Of a stretch of DNA of 64,000 nucleotides, positions 7,920 through 17,338 are shown piece after piece. The stretch is taken from assembly GCA_026417115.1 (NCBI GenBank), contig JAOADW010000009.1:61190-125189 (forward strand), in the 5' to 3' direction. Under the pieces are notes generated by a model. That model searched no databases. It was given only the letters and a program-made list of their open reading frames with translations, and was not told the origin of the DNA. Each line of letters opens with the position of its first letter. The stretch's first letter is position 1. This stretch comes from Rhodocyclaceae bacterium. Lineage in GTDB: Bacteria > Pseudomonadota > Gammaproteobacteria > Burkholderiales > Rhodocyclaceae. The position numbers and the translations under genes were made by a program.

Positions 7920-10328
7920 ATGTCCGATTTATTGCCAACGACTGCCAATACCCTGCCGCTTTTGCCGTTGCGTGACGTGGTGGTTTTCCCCCACATGGTG
8001 ATCCCGTTGTTCGTGGGACGCCCAAAGTCGATCAAAGCGCTCGAGGCCGCGATGTCGTCAGACAAGACGATCCTCCTCGTGGCACAAAAGTCGGCGGCGA
8101 AAGACGAACCCGAGACAAACGACCTCTATGACATCGGCTGCATCTCCAACATCCTGCAGATGTTGAAGCTGCCCGATGGCACGGTGAAAGTTCTCGTCGA
8201 AGGCGTGCAGCGCGCACGACTCGATCACATCGAGGATCGCAAGTCCTTGTTCGTCGCTCAGGTCACGCCGATTGCGAGCACCGAGCGCAACGCCAACGAA
8301 ATCGAGGCGATGCGCCGCGCCATCCTGTCCCAGTTCGACCAATACGTCAAACTGAACAAAAAGATTCCGCCCGAGATCCTGACCTCGCTTGCCGGTATCG
8401 AGGATCCGGGCCGGCTTGCCGACACAGTGGCCGCCCATCTGCCGATCAAGCTCGAACACAAGCAGGCCATTCTCGCGCTTGCATGCGTCGATGAGCGCCT
8501 CGAAAAATTGTTGGCCCAGCTCGAAACCGAGCTCGACATCCTGCAGGTGGAAAAACGCATCCGAGGCCGCGTCAAGCGCCAGATGGAAAAGAGCCAGCGC
8601 GAGTATTACCTCAATGAGCAGGTCAAGGCGATCCAGAAAGAGCTCGGCGAAGGCGAGGAAGGCGCCGATCTCGATGAGCTCGAGAAGAAGATCAAGGCGG
8701 CTGGCATGAGCAAGGAAGCGCTCAACAAGGCCCTGTCGGAGCTCAAAAAGCTGCGCCTGATGTCGCCGATGTCGGCGGAAGCGACCGTCGTGCGCAACTA
8801 TCTCGACACGCTGGTCTCCCTGCCTTGGAAGAAAAAGACGCGCGTGTCCAAAGACCTTGCCGAAGCCCAGAAGATCCTCGACAAAGACCATTATGGCCTC
8901 GAAAAGGTGAAAGAGCGCATCGTCGAATATCTGGCCGTGCAACAGCGCGTCGATAAGGTCAAGGCGCCGATTCTTTGCCTGGTAGGGCCTCCTGGCGTGG
9001 GCAAGACCTCCTTGGGACAATCGATGGCGAAGGCGACGAATCGCAAATTCGTGCGCATGGCCTTGGGAGGCGTGCGGGACGAGGCCGAGATTCGCGGTCA
9101 CCGGCGCACCTATATCGGTTCGATGCCCGGCAAGATCCTGCAGAACATGATCAAGGTCGGCGTCAAGAACCCCTTGTTCTTGCTCGACGAAGTCGACAAA
9201 ATCGGCATGGATTTCCGCGGCGATCCTTCCTCGGCTTTGCTCGAAGTCTTGGATCCCGAACAGAACCACACCTTCCAGGATCATTACGTCGAAGTCGATT
9301 TCGATCTTTCCGACGTGATGTTCGTGGCGACCGCGAATACCTTGAACATCCCGCCGGCGCTTCTCGACCGCATGGAGGTGATTCGCCTGTCCGGCTATAC
9401 CGAGGACGAAAAGATCAACATTGCAGAGCGCTACCTGCTGCCCAAGCAGATGAAGGCCAATGGCATCAAGAAGGACGAACTCTCGGTGACCGAGGAGGCG
9501 ATTCGCGACATCGTGCGTTACTACACGCGCGAAGCGGGCGTGCGCTCCCTCGAGCGCGAGATTTCCAAGATCTGCCGCAAGGTCGTCAAGTCGCTGGTGC
9601 TCAAGCCCCGCAAGCACAAAATCGTCGTCAATAGCAAAAACCTCGAGAAATATCTCGGCGTACGGCGTTATACCTTTGGCGTGGCCGAGAAGGAAAACCA
9701 AATTGGCCAGGTCACCGGTTTGGCCTGGACCGAGGTTGGCGGCGAGCTCTTGACGGTGGAGGCCGTCGCAGTGCCGGGCAAGGGCAAGACGGTGACGACG
9801 GGGAAACTAGGCGAGGTGATGCAAGAGTCGATCCAAGCCGCGCTCACCGTTGTGCGCAAGCGCGCCAAGTCGCTGGGAATCCCCGAAGACTTCTATCAGA
9901 AAAACGACATCCACATCCACTTGCCCGAAGGCGCCACGCCAAAAGACGGCCCGTCCGCAGGCATTGCGATATGCACGGCGATCGTCTCGGTGCTCACGGG
10001 CATTCCTGTGCGGGCCGATGTGGCGATGACGGGAGAGATCACCTTGCGGGGCGAGGTGCTCGCGATCGGCGGTTTGAAAGAGAAGCTCTTGGCGGCGGTG
10101 CGAGGCGGTATCCGTCAGGTGCTGATCCCCGAGGAAAACGTCAAGGATCTCGCCGAGATTCCCGATACGGTCAAAAATCGCATCGAGATCGTGCCGGTGA
10201 AATGGATCGATAAGGTCTTCGAGCTCGCGCTCGAAAGGATGCCACAGCCTCTTCCCGAGCCTGCGGCCGAGCCTTTGCCGGCGCCTGCCGAGCCGGCTGC
10301 CGAAAGCACGGCCTTGCTCAAGCACTGA
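7920..10328 (+). CDS. lon: Lon ATP-dependent protease
   Basis: 802 residues: N-terminal LON substrate-binding domain ([20 protein letters not shown]), a coiled central region, AAA+ domain with Walker A GPPGVGKT, and the C-terminal protease with the Ser679 (KDGPSAG) and Lys722 (GGLKEK) dyad at the same numbers as E. coli. The start at 7920 has an ACGAGG ribosome binding site; an upstream in-frame ATG lies within the promoter. The extreme C-terminus is a Pro/Ala/Glu-rich tail of about 30 residues that the core enzyme does not need. It degrades misfolded and regulatory proteins. Confidence 0.98.
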   Translation: MSDLLPTTANTLPLLPLRDVVVFPHMVIPLFVGRPKSIKALEAAMSSDKTILLVAQKSAAKDEPETNDLYDIGCISNILQMLKLPDGTVKVLVEGVQRARLDHIEDRKSLFVAQVTPIASTERNANEIEAMRRAILSQFDQYVKLNKKIPPEILTSLAGIEDPGRLADTVAAHLPIKLEHKQAILALACVDERLEKLLAQLETELDILQVEKRIRGRVKRQMEKSQREYYLNEQVKAIQKELGEGEEGADLDELEKKIKAAGMSKEALNKALSELKKLRLMSPMSAEATVVRNYLDTLVSLPWKKKTRVSKDLAEAQKILDKDHYGLEKVKERIVEYLAVQQRVDKVKAPILCLVGPPGVGKTSLGQSMAKATNRKFVRMALGGVRDEAEIRGHRRTYIGSMPGKILQNMIKVGVKNPLFLLDEVDKIGMDFRGDPSSALLEVLDPEQNHTFQDHYVEVDFDLSDVMFVATANTLNIPPALLDRMEVIRLSGYTEDEKINIAERYLLPKQMKANGIKKDELSVTEEAIRDIVRYYTREAGVRSLEREISKICRKVVKSLVLKPRKHKIVVNSKNLEKYLGVRRYTFGVAEKENQIGQVTGLAWTEVGGELLTVEAVAVPGKGKTVTTGKLGEVMQESIQAALTVVRKRAKSLGIPEDFYQKNDIHIHLPEGATPKDGPSAGIAICTAIVSVLTGIPVRADVAMTGEITLRGEVLAIGGLKEKLLAAVRGGIRQVLIPEENVKDLAEIPDTVKNRIEIVPVKWIDKVFELALERMPQPLPEPAAEPLPAPAEPAAESTALLKH

Positions 10329-10380
10329 GCCTGTCTCTGCCGCTGGGCAAGCCGGCTGGGCCTGCCGGGAATCGCCGGAG

Positions 10381-10400
10381 GGGGCCGGGAGGCCCCTTTC
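10381..10400 (+). terminator. Intrinsic terminator after lon
   Basis: The stem GGGGCC (10381-10386) pairs with GGCCCC (10391-10396) across a GGGA loop and is followed by TTTC. It stands about 50 nt after the lon stop. The T tract is short, so termination may be partial. Confidence 0.6.
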
Positions 10401-10511
10401 CCGATCGCCGTGGCAGCGGAAAGCACAGAGATGTCTGCAGCCCGTGGGATGAGCATGCTCAAGCGCGGCAAGCGCCGTCGTGACGAAAAAAGAAAGCGTG
10501 AAAAGCGGGGC

Positions 10512-12404
10512 CTACGGCGCTTTTTCGAGGGCAGTGGGGAAAACGGTGACGCCATAGCGTGCGCGTAAGCCAGCAACCCAGCCGCCGAGTTCGATCTGGG
10601 CGACGGTCTGGCCATAGCGCTGGCGGAGCGCTTCGGCGGCGGTCGCAAGGCTGCTGTCTTGGACGTCGTAAGGCGCCACCTGCTCGATGCGATATAGGCG
10701 GTAGCCTTCTTGCCCTGCGATGCCGACGTAGGCGGGGAGCTTGTCCGCTGGCTGAGAGAAGATCGCTCGTTTGGCCTGGGCCTCGAGATGAGGCGAGAGC
10801 AACCAGCGCACGCTTTGCGCAGGGCCCCAAGAGAGTTCGACCTTTTCCCCGTTTTTGAGCTTGCGCAAGGCTTCTTCGCCGGCGGCAGTTGCGGCGGCTC
10901 GCTGGCTTTCGCGCAGGAGCGTGCGGACGATGGCGTCGCGTACCGCTGAAAGCGGTTTGGCCTCGGCAGGCCGGTGTTCGATCACCCGTGCGGCGACGAG
11001 CCGGCGGTTGCCGAGGTCGATGGCCTCGGTGTTGCGCTTCTTCTCGATTGCCTCTTGCGAGAAGATGGCTGCCTGCAGCTTGGGATGGGCAAGCACGCCT
11101 TCGGCAGCGCCTCCTTTGACGATCCATGCGCTCGTTTCAAGGGTCAACCCATATTTTTCCGCCGCGGGTTTGAGACTGTCGGCCTGCTCATAGACCAGGT
11201 TGGCGAAGCCCTCGGCGGCTTCGGCAAAACGGCGGGCGGCGATTTCGCGCCGGATTTCTTGAGCGACTTCTGAACGCACCTCTTCCAGGGGACGGATACG
11301 CTCAGGACGCACACCGGTGAGCTGGATGACATGGAAGCCAAAATCGCTGCGGATGACTGGAGAAATTTCTCCCTCCTTGAGAGCGAACACGGCCTCTTCG
11401 AAGGGCCTAACCATCATGCCACGCGTGAAAAAGCCGAGATCGCCGCCTTTCGCAGCCGAACCGGGGTCTTGCGAGTGTTCCTTCGCCAGGCGCGAAAACT
11501 CGCTGGGTTTGGCGAGCGCTTGCTGACGCAAGGCTTCTGCCTTCTGGCGCACAGCCTCGATTTCCCGCTCGGACGCCTGTGGGGAAAGGCGCAAAAGGAT
11601 ATGGCTTGCGCGCCGCTCTTCTGCTTTTTTGAAGCGGGAGAGGTGGCTTTCATACCACTGGCGGATCTGTTCCTCGGAGATCTCGATGCTTTGTAAAAAT
11701 CGGCTTTCGTCGAGCACCAGGTATTCGACCCTCACCGCCTCGGGCTGTTCGAATTCTGTACGTCGGCTTTCGTAGTAGCGGCGGATCGCTTCCTCGTCCG
11801 GCGGACTGCCTGCGTAACGCTCAAGAGGGAAGAACGCCTCGCGAACCTGCCGCGCTTCGAGTTGGGCGGCGACCCAGCGGTCGGCGGAAAGTTTGCCTGC
11901 ATAGCCGTTGGCGACCGCGGCAAGCGGCTGCTGGCGCATCAGATCCTGGCGTAGGCGCGCTTCGAAGCCCTCTACCGTCAAGCCTTGGGCGGCGACGAGC
12001 GCCTCGTAGCGTGGGCGTGAGAACTTGCCGTTTTCCTGCAGGCTCGGCTGACTCGTGATGAAGCTCGCAAGCTGGGCATCGCCGACAAACGACTTGGCGT
12101 CGAATGCGAATTGCAGCAACAGCCGTTGTGTGATCAGATTTTCGAGCGTTGCCCGCTTGACCTCGGGACTTGCGAGCAAAGCGGCGTCGATCTCGCCCAA
12201 TTGGGCGCGCAATCGTTCCTGTTGCTCGCGCAACGCCTGCTGAAATTCAGGCATGGCGATCTTGTGTTTTCCCACCGTCGCCACCGCGTCCGCATCGCTT
12301 GCATAGCGAATATATGAATCGATTCCCCAGAGCGCGAAGGGGATCGTGATCAGGGCCAGGATGATTTGGACGATTCTTTTGTTGTTGCGAACGAGGTCAA
12401 ACAT
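10512..12404 (-). CDS. ppiD: PpiD-like inner-membrane periplasmic folding chaperone (SurA_N and parvulin domains)
   Basis: 630 residues. A cytoplasmic N-terminus MFDLVRNNKR leads into one membrane anchor (residues 11-28), then a SurA-N-like periplasmic chaperone region and a parvulin rotamase domain (about 263-363) with the ASHILLR start, AKGGDLGFF and FGFHVIQL blocks. PpiD helps outer-membrane and periplasmic proteins at the Sec translocon. The start at 12404 is the canonical family start; longer frames read into the tRNA-Val region. In many relatives the order is lon-hupB-ppiD on one strand. Here ppiD is convergent with lon and hupB is absent from the gap. Confidence 0.93.
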   Translation of the reverse strand: MFDLVRNNKRIVQIILALITIPFALWGIDSYIRYASDADAVATVGKHKIAMPEFQQALREQQERLRAQLGEIDAALLASPEVKRATLENLITQRLLLQFAFDAKSFVGDAQLASFITSQPSLQENGKFSRPRYEALVAAQGLTVEGFEARLRQDLMRQQPLAAVANGYAGKLSADRWVAAQLEARQVREAFFPLERYAGSPPDEEAIRRYYESRRTEFEQPEAVRVEYLVLDESRFLQSIEISEEQIRQWYESHLSRFKKAEERRASHILLRLSPQASEREIEAVRQKAEALRQQALAKPSEFSRLAKEHSQDPGSAAKGGDLGFFTRGMMVRPFEEAVFALKEGEISPVIRSDFGFHVIQLTGVRPERIRPLEEVRSEVAQEIRREIAARRFAEAAEGFANLVYEQADSLKPAAEKYGLTLETSAWIVKGGAAEGVLAHPKLQAAIFSQEAIEKKRNTEAIDLGNRRLVAARVIEHRPAEAKPLSAVRDAIVRTLLRESQRAAATAAGEEALRKLKNGEKVELSWGPAQSVRWLLSPHLEAQAKRAIFSQPADKLPAYVGIAGQEGYRLYRIEQVAPYDVQDSSLATAAEALRQRYGQTVAQIELGGWVAGLRARYGVTVFPTALEKAP

Positions 12405-12491
12405 GGCCGGTGCAAGACGTTGGAAGAGCCAGAAAGCCGCATCGGCCAAGCAGCGGGCGATACGGGCAAAAACTCGCGGCGCGCGGAGAGC

Positions 12492-12567
12492 TGGTGGGCG
12501 CTGACGGACTCGAACCGCCGACATTCGCCTTGTAAGGGCGACGCTCTACCAACTGAGCTAAGCGCCC
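12492..12567 (-). tRNA. tRNA-Val, anticodon TAC
   Basis: On the minus strand the 76-nt sequence begins GGGCGCTTAGCTCAGTTGGT and ends with the matching acceptor strand AGCGCCC plus encoded ACCA. The anticodon loop CCTTACAAG exposes TAC. The T arm GGCGGTTCGAGTCCGTC is regular. It lies immediately upstream of ppiD on the same strand. Confidence 0.96.
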
Positions 12568-12615
12568 GCCGCGTGCCGCCTGCGTGAGGGTCGAGGCGCA
12601 GCGACTCCTGGCCAG

Positions 12616-12621
12616 ATTCTA
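12616..12621 (-). promoter_or_regulatory. Candidate -10 element for tRNA-Val
   Basis: On the minus strand TAGAATC occurs about 49 nt upstream of the tRNA-Val 5' end, in the 109-nt gap downstream of fabI. The -35 region is weak. It is the same TAGAATC string seen before tRNA-Leu, gyrA and hldD. The rest of the gap (12568-12676) shows no gene. Confidence 0.4.
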
Positions 12622-12676
12622 TCAGTCTTGAGGGAGATGCGGACGGATCTCCTAATGACGGAAGGCAGTCTGAACC

Positions 12677-13480
12677 TCACTGCCCGGAAAACGGCTCGGG
12701 ATTTCCCATCGCCGTGGTATGCGTGCCGCCATCGACATAGATCGTTTCGCCGGTGATGCCGCTGGCGAGGTCGGAAAGCAAGAAGGCGGCGGCGTTGCCG
12801 ACTTCATCGATCGTGACGTTGCGGCGCAGGGGGGCATGGTGGGCATTGTAGGCGAGCAAACGGCTGAAATTGCCGATGCCCGAAGCGGCGACGGTCTTGA
12901 TCGGGCCAGCAGACAGCGCATTCGCGCGTATGCCCTTGGGCCCGAGGCAGAAGGCGAGGTAGCGCGTCGCGGCCTCGAGACTGGCTTTGGCGAGTCCCAT
13001 GGTATTGTAGTTGGGCATCGTGCGCTCGGCGCCGAGGTAGGTGAGGCACAAGAGCGCCGGATTGTTGCCCTTGTAGAGCAAGGGGCGAGCAGCCTTGGCG
13101 AGCGCAGGAAAGCTGTAGGCCGAGATTTCGTGCGCGATCAGAAAAGAATTGCGCGAGAGTCCGTCGAGGAAATCTCCCTCGATCGCTTCATTCGGCGCAT
13201 AGGCGATCGAATGCACGAGCCCATCGAGCCCCTCCCAGCGTTTGGCGAGCTCGACGAACACCGCTTCGATTTGATCGTCATAGGCGACGTCGAGTGGATA
13301 GACCATGTCGCTGCCGAATTCGGCGGCGAATTTGCGAATGCGCTCTTCGAATCTTTCGTTCTGGTACGTAAAGGCAAGCTGCGCGCCCTCTCGGTGGCAG
13401 GCCTTGGCGATGCCATAGGCGATCGAACGATTCGACAACACGCCAGTGATGAGGATGCGTTTGCCGGCGAGGAATCCCAT
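12677..13480 (-). CDS. fabI: Enoyl-[acyl-carrier-protein] reductase (NADH)
   Basis: 267 residues of the short-chain dehydrogenase fold. FabI performs the last reduction of each fatty-acid elongation cycle. The nucleotide-binding start is [16 protein letters not shown]. The catalytic pair Tyr158 and Lys165 lies in [13 protein letters not shown], with the second conserved Tyr148 ten residues earlier, the same spacing as in E. coli. The start at 13480 has an AGGAGA ribosome binding site 6 nt upstream. It is transcribed alone and diverges from the lipoprotein gene at 13590. Confidence 0.97.
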   Translation of the reverse strand: MGFLAGKRILITGVLSNRSIAYGIAKACHREGAQLAFTYQNERFEERIRKFAAEFGSDMVYPLDVAYDDQIEAVFVELAKRWEGLDGLVHSIAYAPNEAIEGDFLDGLSRNSFLIAHEISAYSFPALAKAARPLLYKGNNPALLCLTYLGAERTMPNYNTMGLAKASLEAATRYLAFCLGPKGIRANALSAGPIKTVAASGIGNFSRLLAYNAHHAPLRRNVTIDEVGNAAAFLLSDLASGITGETIYVDGGTHTTAMGNPEPFSGQ

Positions 13481-13589
13481 GCCTGTCTCCTGTCGATGGT
13501 CTTTGATTTTTTCCCATGCGGGCATGTCGATTATAGCGAGAGCCTTTTTGCGCTCAGACGTCTGGGCAAAGTTCCCTTACACTTGCGCC

Positions 13590-15707
13590 ATGCGACGCTG
13601 GATTTTCATGGCTGCCTTGATCGCGACCGGCTGCGCGCCGGTGTGGAACGATCCTTACCCGGCGCAGGAGCGAGGCGCAAACATCCTGTATACCGCCTTT
13701 ACGGAGCGCCCCAAGCACCTCGATCCCGTGCAGTCGTATAGCGAGGATGAGATCGCTTTCACCGCGCAAATCTATGAGCCGCCGCTTCAATATCACTATC
13801 TGAAGCGTCCTTATGAGCTGATGCCGGCGACGGCGACGAAGGTGCCGGAGCCGATTTATCTGGCCGCCGATGGCTCGATTCTGCCCAAGGATGCGCCCGC
13901 GCAGCGCATCGCCTATACCGACTACGTGATCGAGATCAAGCCGGGCATTCTTTATCAACCGCATCCAGCCTTCGCCGAGCAGCCCTCTGACGCCTTCGCC
14001 CGCGCGCAGAAACTCGCCGACTTTCCCAATCGCGCGACGCGCGAACTGGTCGCCGAGGATTATGTCTATGGCATCAAACGATTGGCGCATCCGCATCTGC
14101 ACTCGCCCATCCTGGGCCTCATGAGCGAATACATCGTGGGGCTCGCCGAGTTCGCCAAAGAGCTCAGAAAAGTCGCGCCGCATGATAAAGGCTGGCTGGA
14201 TCTGCGGGCGTATCCCCTCGCAGGCGTGACGGCGATCGATCGCTATCGTTATCGCATTCGCATCAAAGGCAAATATCCGCAGTTCCTTTACTGGCTCGCC
14301 ATGCCTTTCTTCGCGCCGATGCCGTGGGAGGCCGATCGTTTTCATAGTCAGCCCGGCATGGCGGAAAAGAATCTGACGCTCGATTGGTATCCCATCGGCA
14401 CGGGCCCCTATATGCTGACGGAGAACGACCCGAATGCGCGCATGGTGCTGGAGAAAAATCCCAATTTTCGTGGTGAGACATATCCCTGCGAAGGCGAGGA
14501 AGGCGACGCGGAGCGGGGGTTGCTCGCCGATTGCGGGAAGCCGATTCCCTTCATCGACAAGGTGGTCTTCACGCGCGAGAAAGAGCAAATTCCCTACTGG
14601 AACAAATTCCTACAAGGCTATTACGATGCTTCGGGCATTGCTTCCGACGTCTTCGATCAGGCCATCCAGCTTTCGGGCGCGGGTGAGGTGACCCTGACGC
14701 CGGCGATGCGCAGCAAAGGCATCGTCCTGATGACGTCGGTGGCTGCTTCGACCTTTTACATGGGGTTCAACATGCTCGATCCCCTCGTCGGCGGGCTTTC
14801 GGAAAAAGCGAGGAAATTGCGGCAAGCGATCTCGATTGCGATCGACCAAGAGGAGTTCATTTCGATCTTCATGAACGGCCGGGGCGTGGTGGCGATGAGT
14901 CCTCTCCCGCCGGGAATCTTTGGCCATCGTGACGGGAAAGAAGGCGTCAATCCCGTCGTCTACCAATGGACGGCCGAGGGTCCTCGCCGCAAGGACATTG
15001 CCGAAGCGAAGCGACTCCTGGCCGAGGCAGGATGGCCCGATGGGCGCCATGCGCAAAGCGGCGAGCCTTTGATCATTCACCTCGATACGACGGCGACAGG
15101 CGTTGGGGCGAAATCGCGCATCGATTGGCTCATCAAGCAGTTTCAGAAACTCGGCGTGCAGCTGGTGGTGCGCAGCACCGATTACAACCGTTTCCAAGAA
15201 AAAGTGAGAAAGGGGGCGGTGCAGCTTTTTTATTTGGGGTGGAACGCCGATTATCCCGATCCGGAAAACTTTCTCTTCTTGCTCTATGGTCCACAAGGCA
15301 AGGTGGCGCAACAGGGAGAGAACGCCGCCAATTATGCGAATCCGGAATACGATCGCTATTTTGAAGCGATGCGGGCGATGGACAACGGCCCCGAGCGCCA
15401 AGCATTGATTGACGCCATGGTGCGCATCCTCCAAGAAGATGCCCCTTGGGTATGGGGTTTTCATCCGCTCGACTATAGCTTGCGCCATGCTTGGCTCTTG
15501 AATCGCAAGCCAAATCGCATCGCGCACAATACGCTCAAATATCAGCGCATCGATGTGGGGCTCAGGGAGCGATTGCGCACTGAATGGAACCGGCCAGCGC
15601 TCTGGCCTTTCGCGCTCGTGGCCGCAGCGCTTCTTGCCTTGGCTTGGCCTATCTGGCGGCTTCATCGTCGGCGCGAGCGGCTCGACGCCTATGGACGTGT
15701 GCGTTGA
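13590..15707 (+). CDS. Extracellular solute-binding lipoprotein, family 5 (peptide/oligosaccharide type), with C-terminal membrane anchor
   Basis: 705 residues. The N-terminus MRRWIFMAALIATGCAP is a lipoprotein signal with the acylated Cys at 15. The body is an SBP_bac_5 domain, with typical segments such as LDWYPIGTGPYMLTEN, RLLAEAGWPDG and FYLGWNADYPDPENF. Unusually, the protein ends in a hydrophobic helix (about residues 676-693) followed by a basic tail RLHRRRERLD, which suggests a second anchor in the inner membrane. No permease or ATPase genes are adjacent. It may work with a distant Dpp/Yej-type transporter or act as a membrane-bound sensor or receptor. Confidence 0.85.
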   Translation: MRRWIFMAALIATGCAPVWNDPYPAQERGANILYTAFTERPKHLDPVQSYSEDEIAFTAQIYEPPLQYHYLKRPYELMPATATKVPEPIYLAADGSILPKDAPAQRIAYTDYVIEIKPGILYQPHPAFAEQPSDAFARAQKLADFPNRATRELVAEDYVYGIKRLAHPHLHSPILGLMSEYIVGLAEFAKELRKVAPHDKGWLDLRAYPLAGVTAIDRYRYRIRIKGKYPQFLYWLAMPFFAPMPWEADRFHSQPGMAEKNLTLDWYPIGTGPYMLTENDPNARMVLEKNPNFRGETYPCEGEEGDAERGLLADCGKPIPFIDKVVFTREKEQIPYWNKFLQGYYDASGIASDVFDQAIQLSGAGEVTLTPAMRSKGIVLMTSVAASTFYMGFNMLDPLVGGLSEKARKLRQAISIAIDQEEFISIFMNGRGVVAMSPLPPGIFGHRDGKEGVNPVVYQWTAEGPRRKDIAEAKRLLAEAGWPDGRHAQSGEPLIIHLDTTATGVGAKSRIDWLIKQFQKLGVQLVVRSTDYNRFQEKVRKGAVQLFYLGWNADYPDPENFLFLLYGPQGKVAQQGENAANYANPEYDRYFEAMRAMDNGPERQALIDAMVRILQEDAPWVWGFHPLDYSLRHAWLLNRKPNRIAHNTLKYQRIDVGLRERLRTEWNRPALWPFALVAAALLALAWPIWRLHRRRERLDAYGRVR

Positions 15708-15782
15708 GGAGAGGCCTTGCCATTGCCGCGAGGGATTCCTAGGCGCCGGCGCGGCGAGCCCGGAACGGTATTTTTTGCCGTG

Positions 15783-16487
15783 CTACGGGCGTCGGCAGCG
15801 CAGCAAGTAGTTGACGCTGACATCGCGCGAAAGGCGATAGGTTTTCGTCAAGGGATTGTAGCTCATGCCCTTGAGCTCGCAGACTTCGAGGCCGGCTTGA
15901 CGGCAGAACTGGGCGAGTTCGGCAGGGCGAATGAATTTTGCGTATTCGTGCGTGCCCTTGGGCAACAAGCGTAGAAGATATTCGGCGCCAATGATTGCGA
16001 ACAAATAGGCTTTGGGATTACGGTTGAGGGTGGAGAAGAAGACCTGGCCGCCGGGCTTGACCAGCTGGGCGCAGGCTGCCACCGTGGCAGCCGGGTCGGG
16101 CACGTGCTCGAGTAGTTCGAGGCAGGCGACGATATCGAAAGCGGCAGGTGTTTCTGCAGCGAGCGCCTCGGCGGATATCAACCGATAATCGATCGTCAGA
16201 CCGCTTTCCAGGCGATGGAGTCTGGCCACGCCCAGCGCTTTCTCGGATAAATCGATGCCGGTGACGCGTGCGCCCAGGCGCGCCAACGCTTCCGCCAGCA
16301 AGCCGCCGCCGCAACCGACGTCGAGCACGTCCTTGCCCGCGAGGTCGACGCAGCGCGCGATCCACTCCACGCGCAAGGGGTTGATGTCATGAAGCGGTTT
16401 GAACTCGGACTGAGGGTCCCACCAGCGATGAGCGAGGTCGCTGAATTTGGCGATTTCTTGCGGGTCGGCGTTGGCGGAAGGGCTCAT
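15783..16487 (-). CDS. ubiG: Ubiquinone biosynthesis O-methyltransferase UbiG
   Basis: 234 residues. UbiG performs both O-methylations of ubiquinone synthesis. Family markers are the opening [15 protein letters not shown], the linker [14 protein letters not shown] motif [10 protein letters not shown], and the C-terminal [15 protein letters not shown] segment involved in membrane contact. The Met at 16487 is the canonical start; a longer frame runs into the ompA terminator. It follows the OmpA-family gene on the same strand and is separated from it by an intrinsic terminator. Confidence 0.95.
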   Translation of the reverse strand: MSPSANADPQEIAKFSDLAHRWWDPQSEFKPLHDINPLRVEWIARCVDLAGKDVLDVGCGGGLLAEALARLGARVTGIDLSEKALGVARLHRLESGLTIDYRLISAEALAAETPAAFDIVACLELLEHVPDPAATVAACAQLVKPGGQVFFSTLNRNPKAYLFAIIGAEYLLRLLPKGTHEYAKFIRPAELAQFCRQAGLEVCELKGMSYNPLTKTYRLSRDVSVNYLLRCRRP

Positions 16488-16500
16488 GGCTTCTCCAAAA

Positions 16501-16530
16501 GAAAAAGCCCCTCCACCGAGGGGCTTTTGA
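16501..16530 (-). terminator. Intrinsic terminator after the OmpA-family gene
   Basis: A near-perfect hairpin, AAAAGCCCCTC (16503-16513) against GAGGGGCTTTT (16518-16528) with loop CACC, is flanked by A and T runs and so can work on both strands. It lies 21 nt beyond the stop of the leftward OmpA-family gene and just before the ubiG start. Confidence 0.9.
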
Positions 16531-16548
16531 TCATGGCGATGCAACTGC

Positions 16549-17241
16549 TTATTTCGCTTCGGTCGTGCCGATGACCTCGATTTCGACACGGCGGTCAGGC
16601 TGCAGGCACTCGACGAGCTTCTTGTTCGAGCGATGCTCTTTGCCCATGTTCTTGCACTTGTCGCCCGTGACCGGCTGTTTTTCGCCCTTGCCTTCCGTAT
16701 AGATTCGGTTGGCTTCGACGCCCTTGGCGACGAGGTATTCCTTCACGGCGGCGGCGCGGCGCTCGGAGAGCTTCTGGTTGTATTTGTCCGTGCCGATGCG
16801 ATCAGCGTGGCCCACGGCAATGATCACTTCGAGCTTGACGTCTTTCATGTCGGCGACCAGTTTGTCGAGAGCGGCTTTGCCGTCCGGACGCAGCACGGCC
16901 TTGTCGAAATCGAACAGCGTATCCGCCGAGAGCGTTACTTTCTTGGCCGCGGGCTTGGGAGCGGGCGCAGGGGCTGGTTGCGCCGCAGGCGCAGGGGCCG
17001 GCTGGGGCGCAGCGGCCTTGGGTTCCTCTTTCTTGACGAGGTCGGGATCGCATTCGGCAATCGCCATGGCCGGCGTCCAATAGCCGGTGCGCCAGCATAG
17101 ACCGGCGCCGCTCTTGGCGACGAAGCCGCGCTGATCGATTACATAGCCGACCGTGCCTTTGAGGTCGATGCCTGGGGTTTGCGCCTCGACGGCGCCGATG
17201 CCGAGCAATGTCACGGCGAACAGGATTTTTTTGGCGTTCAT
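16549..17241 (-). CDS. OmpA-family peptidoglycan-associated outer-membrane protein
   Basis: 230 residues. A signal peptide ([20 protein letters not shown], cleavage before QT) is followed by a short region containing two Cys residues, a Pro/Ala-rich linker ([15 protein letters not shown], about residues 96-120) and a C-terminal OmpA domain. That domain has the start [13 protein letters not shown], the peptidoglycan-binding [20 protein letters not shown] stretch and GKGE. There is no eight-strand barrel, so it is probably a small periplasmic or lipid-linked stabiliser of the envelope. A GAGGA ribosome binding site precedes the ATG and a strong terminator follows, both fitting high expression. 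Confidence 0.92.
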   Translation of the reverse strand: MNAKKILFAVTLLGIGAVEAQTPGIDLKGTVGYVIDQRGFVAKSGAGLCWRTGYWTPAMAIAECDPDLVKKEEPKAAAPQPAPAPAAQPAPAPAPKPAAKKVTLSADTLFDFDKAVLRPDGKAALDKLVADMKDVKLEVIIAVGHADRIGTDKYNQKLSERRAAAVKEYLVAKGVEANRIYTEGKGEKQPVTGDKCKNMGKEHRSNKKLVECLQPDRRVEIEVIGTTEAK

Positions 17242-17338
17242 GGGTTCCTCGTTTTTTGGCGGGTCTAACCAGGATGCGTTTCCGTGTTGGCCTCTGACCG
17301 AAACGCTTCGGCCATGGGGCCATCCAGAAACAAAGCGC

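Noticed and set aside
8058..9701. 547-codon minus-strand frame inside lon
   Set aside because: Antisense shadow of the AAA+ part of lon without protein-like motifs.
12719..13741. 340-codon plus-strand frame opposite fabI
   Set aside because: Shadow of fabI; the low-complexity translation lacks any family signature and the fabI reading is certain.
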